Shown one piece after another: positions 59,000-64,000 of a DNA stretch of 64,000 nt. Numbering within the stretch: the stretch's first letter is position 1; every line of letters starts with the position of its first letter. Origin of the DNA: Thermomicrobium sp. 4228-Ro (GTDB taxonomy: Bacteria; Chloroflexota; Chloroflexia; Thermomicrobiales; Thermomicrobiaceae); contig NZ_JAPFQM010000006.1 of assembly GCF_026241205.1 (NCBI RefSeq), forward strand, positions 434,001-498,000, read 5' to 3'. The notes under the pieces were generated by a model. That model was not told the DNA's origin, made no database searches, and worked only from the letters and a program-made list of their open reading frames with translations. The position numbers were made by a program, and so were the translations under genes.

Positions 59000-60181
59000 T
59001 CAACACGAGCAGCGACGCACCGAACGACCGAGCAACCAGGCGCCGTTCGAACCCTGAAAGATGACAGGTTGCTTCGGGAACCGCACTGCGCGGCAGACCG
59101 TACAAGCCTTGGCGGTTGGTGCGGAGCGGTATGCCTGGCACGGTCGTGAACGAAAGCGCCCGTCGCTCCGTACCCACCAGGCAGGAAAAAGTTTCTCGTA
59201 GACGACTTCGTTCGCTTTCGAGCCGTGATGCGGTGCTGTGGCGATCGCGGACTTCACAGCTGGGACGGTCACGCAATCGAGCCTGGAGTCGCCGGTGAAC
59301 AGAACACCGCCGTGTTGACCGTCTGGCGGTACCCAGAAGACGAGTGACTCTCGATTCGCCTGCGTCAATGCTAAAAACTCAAACAGGTGCTGCTTTTTCA
59401 CCGGCCGGAACCGGCTGATCTCGCGTGCTGAGACAGGTTGCAGCCACGGTTCTCCACCCGACGGGTTCTTCGGATCGTACTGGAACCAGCGAATCGGTAT
59501 ACCGCGATCGAAGGCCGCGAGGGCGATGCGGCGGATACGCTCTGCGGCCCGCAGCGCTGTGTACGCCAGTAACCGGTGCACCGGCAAAAGTTGGTGGTAC
59601 CAGAAGGTGGAAAAGAGTTCTCTGAGGAGTAACGTGTACACGGATGGTTCGACAAACTCCGGTAGGTCAGAGCGTTCAGTTATCCAATCCAGGAGCTCGG
59701 GCGGCCAACCGGAGTCTTCAGCTACGATGGATTCGCTGTTTTCGAGTAACTCATCGGGGTTGCGCTGGGCAACGATGGCGCCATATCGCTCGAGGAGTGT
59801 GAAACCATCCGTCTCCTCCGAGGCAAGTTGCTGGAGGTATTCAGGTGATGTCAGCGAGGCCTGTTCGAGCAAACTCAGGACGATGCTCTCCGCGGACTCT
59901 TGCACGAGGTGAGGTAACACCTGAACGAATCGGCCTGGCAGCCAGATTTCGCCGGCCTCGAATTTACTCTCGAGGAAACCGAGAATACCGTTGACGTGAT
60001 CGCTATCGTTGTGGGTGACGATCAAGATGTCGACGTAGGTTCGCCTGACATAGCGACAGAAGAGATCAGGCAGTTGCTGTGCGCTTCGTCCTCCATCGAC
60101 GAGTACCGAACCAGCGTCCGTTTCCAGGTAGAAGGCATCGCCCTGCCCAACCGGAAGCGCGATGAAGCGCGACTTGCTCAT
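59000..60181 (-). CDS. MBL-fold metallohydrolase (ComEC/Rec2-like)
   Basis: 393 residues from ATG 60181. Metallo-beta-lactamase motifs: VDGGRS near 30, the metal loop THNDSDHVNG near 56-65 (variant of HxHxDH), FTGDSRLD near 297 and TAPHHGSKANE near 315. An insertion of about 150 helical residues (about 100-255) is unlike ComEC itself. The C-terminal segment holds Cys-rich CTVCRA and WLLGRS. A possible promoter (TTGGAA, 16 bp, TACTCT) lies in A+T-rich DNA near 60209-60236. It may be a nuclease or phosphodiesterase; a defence role is suggested by context only. Confidence 0.75.
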   Translation of the reverse strand: MSKSRFIALPVGQGDAFYLETDAGSVLVDGGRSAQQLPDLFCRYVRRTYVDILIVTHNDSDHVNGILGFLESKFEAGEIWLPGRFVQVLPHLVQESAESIVLSLLEQASLTSPEYLQQLASEETDGFTLLERYGAIVAQRNPDELLENSESIVAEDSGWPPELLDWITERSDLPEFVEPSVYTLLLRELFSTFWYHQLLPVHRLLAYTALRAAERIRRIALAAFDRGIPIRWFQYDPKNPSGGEPWLQPVSAREISRFRPVKKQHLFEFLALTQANRESLVFWVPPDGQHGGVLFTGDSRLDCVTVPAVKSAIATAPHHGSKANEVVYEKLFPAWWVRSDGRFRSRPCQAYRSAPTAKACTVCRAVRFPKQPVIFQGSNGAWLLGRSVRRCSC

Positions 60182-60451
60182 GTGTCACCGCACCTTGTCG
60201 TTGTGTCTGAGAGTATTGCCGACCATAATAATTCCAAATAATCATGCTTGCGCGCCAGTGGGCCGAAACGCTCATCGGCGATCGCTCTCTCGGAAGCGCA
60301 TGATGGTTCGGCTGCTCGGGCTAATCGCGGTGAGAGCGGATCTCCTCGTCGCACTGCCTCGTTGTGCCCGCAGTCGTCGTGGCCACACTCCGCTGCCCTG
60401 CGCAGCAGGTGGTGAGGGGGCGGCTGTTTCCGACCAACTGGCTGGCGCCGG
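60182..60451. other. Intergenic stretch between MBL gene and 60452 gene
   Basis: 270 bp; A+T-rich near 60215-60245 with the MBL promoter, nothing else recognised. Confidence 0.4.
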
Positions 60452-60760
60452 TCACTCGGTCGCGTTGTAGACGACGTCGTCGATCCGGAGAAACTTCGGA
60501 TCGGGGAGACCGCTCGCCGCGAGCGAGCCGTCGCTCCGGCGGTAGCGGTGGATGACAGCCACTTTCCGGTCACCGTCGAAGAGCCGCACGACCTCGGCGT
60601 GGCTGCAGGAGAATAGGTGCGTCGGGTCAGCGACGTGGCGGCTGCGCTTCACCAGTTCGGTCAGCTCACCGCGCTCGTACCGTTCCTGCAGTCCGCTCTC
60701 CCGGAAGAGGCGGCGCAGTTCGCGTGGCTCGACACGACGTCCGAGAGGAGCGTCTTCCAT
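60452..60760 (-). CDS. Small conserved-type protein, 102 aa
   Basis: 102 residues from ATG 60760, ending PDPKFLRIDDVVYNATE. It has an RLFRESGLQERY helix, a charged middle and a beta-rich C-terminus (HLFSCSHAEVVRLFDGDRK, VAVIHRYRRSDGS). It resembles small toxin or antitoxin-type proteins, but I do not recognise a family. AAAGGA is about 9 bases upstream. The ATG overlaps the oppositely oriented start of the next gene at CCATGG. Confidence 0.55.
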   Translation of the reverse strand: MEDAPLGRRVEPRELRRLFRESGLQERYERGELTELVKRSRHVADPTHLFSCSHAEVVRLFDGDRKVAVIHRYRRSDGSLAASGLPDPKFLRIDDVVYNATE

Positions 60761-61049
60761 GGACGAGCGATCCTTTCTCGAGCAGCTTGCCCGGGCGCTC
60801 GCTGCATTCCTCGCCGGTGAACGCTCCTGGGAGGAGCTGGGAGCGGCAGTCCTGTCGGGCTGGGACGCGCACCGGATCGGCCCGCGGGCGGACGAGGTCG
60901 TCGCGGATCTGGAGGCGGTGCTGGTCTGGCGGAGCGCGGGTGTCCTGGACGAGGAGGCGGTGCGCACCGCGCTGCAGGAGTCCCTGCAACGCATCCGCGC
61001 GTGGCTCGATGCCGGGGCTGCGCTGTCGTCGACCGAGGTCGAAGCGTGA
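60759..61049 (+). CDS. Small helical protein, 96 aa
   Basis: 96 residues from ATG 60759, preceded by GAGAGGAG 8 bases upstream. Strongly helical and acidic (FLEQLARALAAFLAGERSWEELGAAVL, ADEVVADLEAVL, ALQESLQRIRAWLDAG given in parts). No family recognised. Its start codon shares bases with the divergent 60760 start, so each ribosome-binding site lies in the other's coding strand. One of the two may be annotated too long, but both have plausible sites and protein-like composition. Confidence 0.5.
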   Translation: MDERSFLEQLARALAAFLAGERSWEELGAAVLSGWDAHRIGPRADEVVADLEAVLVWRSAGVLDEEAVRTALQESLQRIRAWLDAGAALSSTEVEA

Positions 61050-62155
61050 GCCGGCGACGGTCCGGGGCCGCATGGCATCGCGTGTCCTCTCGCTCCGGTG
61101 TCGCGTTCGCAGTCCGCCGACTGCTGCAGTCACCTGTCCGTCTCCCGCTGCAGGCGGTTCCGTCTCTGCGAAAATGTTCACATACGCGTCCGTACGCGGC
61201 AATGTCTCGCTCGTGGCGAGCTGCCCCGAGAGGCTCGCCATCGGTGCCCAGCGAGCGTCGCGGGCGCCTCGGACGCTGGCTCCGGCGCGTCAGTCCTAAA
61301 GACGCTCGACTGTCCTTCACGAACGGGGACGGATCGCCCGGGAGCGCGATCGGTTGAGCGACGGTACGCTCCGGCTGGGCTGGCTGCTGGTGAGCTGCAT
61401 CGGGCCCCGTCTCTGGCTCCCGTGCTGCGCTCGGGGTGCACGTCGCCAGTGACCTCGGTGATACTGTCCTCCCGCGCGGCCCGGTCTGCCCGGCCGGGCC
61501 CGTGTTCCGGCAGCTCGTGTCCAGTCGCCTCGATCGGTTCCGGTCGAGGCGGTGGTGACCAGCGAGCGCACCGGCGAGGGGCTCCGGCATCGTTCGCGCG
61601 CCGGGGGTGAGCCAGCGGAGCCCGGACCACTCGGGCTGGACGCTTGCCGGTCGGTGGTGCCCTGTTCTCGAGCCTGCGCGTGCGGACGTGCGGTCCCGAC
61701 GGTGAACCCCGGCGGAAAGACGAGGGGTGGCGTATCGCGGATCAGGAGCGGTGCGGCTGGCTACGAGCGCCTCGCCCAGAATGTCGTTCCGCACGTATTC
61801 CTGAACGTCTTCCACGCTCGCGAAGCAGCGGAAGCCGAAGCGGTCGGCGACCCGGAGCGGCTCGTCGAGCAGCAGCGCGACCGGTTCGCCCCGCCCCGTC
61901 GGCAACCTGTCCAGCGGGACGAGGTCGAGGACGCTGAGGAGTGCGGCGCTCGCGGGACGAGCCGGTTCGCGGACGAGTCTTCCGAACAAGCTGCATCTTC
62001 TCCGATAACCCAGTCCACTCTCACCCCGACCTGTACCTGGGTTGGACGCACGTGACCTGAATGTCCGCTGTTCACCATCCGACCTCACCCGGCGCCGGTC
62101 GAGCACGGTCGCGGCCGAGCGGACTCGTGCCAGTTCGATCGTCGTGGTGCAGGGT
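61050..62155. other. About 1.1 kb with no intact gene
   Basis: Frames are short or Arg/Ser/Pro-rich. The best candidate for a decayed gene is a minus-strand segment near 61723-61959 (separate entry). No hairpin array like that of 56.4-58.6 kb was seen. Confidence 0.45.
61723..61959 (-). pseudogene. Possible gene remnant
   Basis: The minus strand reads LLSVLDLVPLDRLPTGRGE and VALLLDEPLRVADRFGFR, then FASVEDVQEYVRNDILGEA with protein-like alternation, in a region where other frames look random. Upstream and downstream the frame decays. No family recognised. Confidence 0.25.
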
Positions 62156-62560
62156 CTACCGTGACTCGGCGAGACAGACGAGGACGCGTACGGCCGATCG
62201 TGCTCGTTCCTCTGCCGGAATCTCGCGTTCGAGGCTTGCGAGGACGTGTTCGGAGATCCCTGCCAGTCGTGCGAGCGGGATCAGCTCCGGTCGCTCGCGC
62301 ACGGCGCGGGAGAGAAAGTCCGTGATGTGAAACCCGACGAGTTCGCTCGTCTCGGGATCGATGCGCACGGCGAGCCAGTCTGGGTCATCGAGGAAGACGC
62401 TCACCGCGAACTCCTGCGGAACACACCAGAGGAGCAAGAGTTCGTCTGCCAGCGGGTTGTACTGAACCGAGACCTCCGACTCGCGGAGGCGTGCTGTCAG
62501 TTCGTCCGGAGGAGGGATGCGGGGCCGGTAGTTGTAGACTGGGAGTTCGCTCAGGGCCAT
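62156..62560 (-). CDS. DUF2283-like antitoxin candidate
   Basis: 134 residues from ATG 62560. The middle part has VQYNPLADELLLLWCVP followed by LAVRIDPETSELVGFHITDFL, the two-strand DUF2283-type pattern (Tyr-Asp...Asp-x-Leu, then ...G-x-x-I). The helical C-terminus is Arg/Glu-rich. It overlaps the upstream partner gene by 10 bp. DUF2283 proteins commonly lie next to DUF4258 proteins as putative toxin-antitoxin pairs. Confidence 0.6.
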   Translation of the reverse strand: MALSELPVYNYRPRIPPPDELTARLRESEVSVQYNPLADELLLLWCVPQEFAVSVFLDDPDWLAVRIDPETSELVGFHITDFLSRAVRERPELIPLARLAGISEHVLASLEREIPAEERARSAVRVLVCLAESR

Positions 62561-62880
62561 AGCGCTGTCTCCTTGGGATGAACCCGATCGGTCAGGTAGG
62601 CGGTCACGATCACCGCCGGGTTGCTGGAATAGTCCACCACCACTTTCAGATAGGCCGCGGTTCGAAACGAGAGTGCACTCGCCATCTGGTAGAAGCAGCG
62701 TCTGGTCGGATGCAGCTTGTCCTGGGTGATCACGAGTGGGTCCTGGACAACAGCGAGAACCGCATCGACGGTGAGCGACCTCCGGCCGCGCTCCGTGACG
62801 ATCTGGTACCACGCTTCCTCGCGCAACTCGACCGTGTTGCCGAGCCGGTCACGCGCCCTGTCGGGAAAACCTGGAGCCAT
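62551..62880 (-). CDS. DUF4258-like toxin candidate
   Basis: 109 residues from ATG 62880. It contains WYQIVTERGRRSLTVDAVLAVVQDPL, RRCFYQMAS, YLKVVVDYSSNPAVIVTAYL and a final KETALWP, in the order typical of small DUF4258 or related barnase-like proteins. A nuclease role is inferred. The initiator assignment is supported by the overlap arrangement with the 62560 gene; the ribosome site is weak. Confidence 0.55.
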   Translation of the reverse strand: MAPGFPDRARDRLGNTVELREEAWYQIVTERGRRSLTVDAVLAVVQDPLVITQDKLHPTRRCFYQMASALSFRTAAYLKVVVDYSSNPAVIVTAYLTDRVHPKETALWP

Positions 62881-62991
62881 GGGCGTCTCTTTCGCTCTAT
62901 CGGCCAACTGTTCCTATGACGCGAGAGGACGCGTGATCCTACGCGGGCAGGTACTGCCTGCGCGCCGCCTTGCTGTCTCGCGCTCTCGCCC

Positions 62992-64000
62992 TCATCCGGT
63001 CGCGTCCTCCTCCCTCCCATGCCGCACCCGCTCGTCCCCCGGCGGTGGGTCGAGCGGGGAGCGGTAGGGCTCGCCGAGCGTCTGGGCGGCGACCAGCGCG
63101 TCGTAGGCGGCCAGCACCAGCCGAGCCGTCCGATAGTCGCCGTACTCCCGCTCCTCGTTCTGCCGCAGCACCGGGAAAGTGCCCAGGACGTACTCGACGT
63201 CGCTCCGCTCCAGCCCGTAGAGCAGGAAGTAGGCCGCGTCCAGTTCGGCCCGCAGCTGCGCCCGCCGCGCCGGATCCCAGCGGAACGGTGGCCCCTGGTC
63301 CCCGAGGTCGCGGGCGAAGGGCGCGAGGTCCCAGGCGGTGTACACCAGCTCGAGCACGCGCGGGCGCAGCCACCCGGCCAACGTCTCGCCGGGCGACCAG
63401 GCGCAGGGGCGCTGGTAGACGCTGGGCGGGAGGATGGGGAGCTGCTGCATCACGTGGAACTTCAGGTGCGTTCCACTCGCCTTGCAACGAGCCACATAGT
63501 CGAGCACGAGGGCGTCGAGGTTGGCGAGGAGCGCCCAGGCGACATCGGCGTGCACCTTGCCAGGAAGAAGTAAAAGGAAAGTATCTCCCACCCCCACGGC
63601 CGGGAGGACGCTGGCGATGACGGTGCGCTCGTCCGTCGAGCGGGCGATATCCCGCCAGCCGAGGAGCCAGCGGTGCGGCCAGCCCCGCCGCGCCAGCCGC
63701 GCTGTGACCTCGCTTTCCGGCACCCAGTAGCGCGGCAGGACGACCAGCGCTGGATCCTGCTTGGCCGCCAGGGTGAGCGCGACCGCCTCGTCCGGCTGGC
63801 GCGGCGGCCGCTCGAGGGAGGGCCCGCCGGCCTCCGGCTCGTCCTCCCAGCGGCCCGGCCCACCGTAGCTCGCCCAGCGGTGGTCGAACTGGTGCAGGAG
63901 CTTGGCCTCGTAGAGCGGCAGGTACCGCTCCTCCCCGCGCGCGAACACGTTCCCGCGCAGGGCGAACCCAGCGTGCTCGAGCGGCTCGCGCGTGCGGAAG
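62992..64000 (-). CDS. C-terminal part of an Eco57I-type DNA adenine methylase, continues beyond the window
   Basis: About 336 residues; the frame is open through the right edge, and translation from the edge reads EHAGFALRGNVFARGEERYLPLYEAK, so the 5' end is outside (the stretch is cited in two parts: EHAGFALRGN and VFARGEERYLPLYEAK). FDHRWASYGG and YFLLYGLERSDVEYVLGTFP match the C-terminal target-recognition end of large Eco57I-like methylases (DISARM drmMI-, PglX- and type IIG-like). The catalytic NPPY motif would lie off the window. It ends near 62992 in a disordered tail. Confidence 0.85.
   Translation of the reverse strand, partial: FRTREPLEHAGFALRGNVFARGEERYLPLYEAKLLHQFDHRWASYGGPGRWEDEPEAGGPSLERPPRQPDEAVALTLAAKQDPALVVLPRYWVPESEVTARLARRGWPHRWLLGWRDIARSTDERTVIASVLPAVGVGDTFLLLLPGKVHADVAWALLANLDALVLDYVARCKASGTHLKFHVMQQLPILPPSVYQRPCAWSPGETLAGWLRPRVLELVYTAWDLAPFARDLGDQGPPFRWDPARRAQLRAELDAAYFLLYGLERSDVEYVLGTFPVLRQNEEREYGDYRTARLVLAAYDALVAAQTLGEPYRSPLDPPPGDERVRHGREEDATG

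Noticed and set aside
60661-62106. 481-codon minus-strand frame
   Set aside because: Runs through two smaller better-supported genes and is mostly Arg/Ser/Pro-rich; only a short internal segment looks protein-like and is listed as a possible remnant.
1-64000. tRNA and rRNA genes
   Set aside because: No TTCGA-type T-loop with matching acceptor stem and no rRNA segment was noticed by eye; a tRNAscan-SE run would settle it.

Overview
The window is 64 kb of GC-rich DNA (roughly two thirds G+C by eye) with dense, tightly spaced genes, frequent GTG starts and many ATGA or GTGA stop/start overlaps. Gene content (heme A synthase, LysX-type lysine biosynthesis, DsbA plus VKOR instead of DsbB, ClC channel, DUF2334/YkoP polysaccharide genes, a T-box leader, a type III-B Cmr module) fits a thermophilic Chloroflexi bacterium, most plausibly class Thermomicrobia (Thermomicrobium-like). 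This is an inference from gene content; no rRNA or tRNA gene is present to confirm it.

Layout. 1-8437 (minus): secreted protein, zinc-ribbon membrane protein and membrane-anchored trypsin-like protease lie immediately upstream of cmr1-cmr2(cas10)-cmr3-cmr4-cmr5, and a further gene (probably cmr6) begins at the window edge. 8563-9966: M20 peptidase. 10227-11668: two broken genes, a frameshifted coiled-coil nuclease-like gene and an amber-interrupted McrA-like fragment. 11831-14573: envelope polysaccharide operon (DUF2334 deacetylase, two GT2 glycosyltransferases, YkoP). 14555-15806 (minus): DsbA-like thioredoxin and a frameshifted VKOR. 16019-20547: helical-repeat protein, a replication-initiator-like protein with a DnaA-N-like C-terminus, and a winged-helix-like protein. 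20802-26911 (minus): EAL-domain protein and a 1283-residue LPKTG surface protein. 27908-32435: MerA-like reductase, then ctaA, rsgA, dinB and a 32-residue membrane peptide. 32541-38467 (minus): GntR/FadR regulator, response-regulator/polytopic-membrane fusion, alanine racemase, proline-racemase-superfamily enzyme. 38589-39026 small conserved protein; 39084-44504 giant DUF4011-helicase-Vsr-like-DUF3320 protein. 44732-50872: ClC-CBS-TrkA_C channel, ThDP enzyme, lysine T-box leader with lysX, small membrane protein. 51037-64000: defence/accessory region with a DUF1998 helicase, dense palindromic repeats, three small toxin-antitoxin-like pairs (one degenerate), an MBL-fold hydrolase, two head-to-head genes with overlapping start codons, and the C-terminal part of an Eco57I-like DNA methylase.

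How parts work together: DsbA and VKOR would form an extracytoplasmic disulfide-forming pair, and the LPKTG protein has cysteine-containing repeats that could be clients (inference). Lysine biosynthesis appears controlled by tRNA-Lys charging through the T-box upstream of lysX. Three separate large nuclease/helicase or CRISPR modules (Cmr at the left edge, DUF4011 protein in the middle, helicase plus methylase at the right edge) make the window rich in probable anti-mobile-element functions. The most unusual single items are the response-regulator fused to about 18 membrane helices, the 33-bp repeats inside the DnaA-N-like gene, the repeat-flanked helicase, and a 19-bp near-palindrome shared by two distant intergenic regions.
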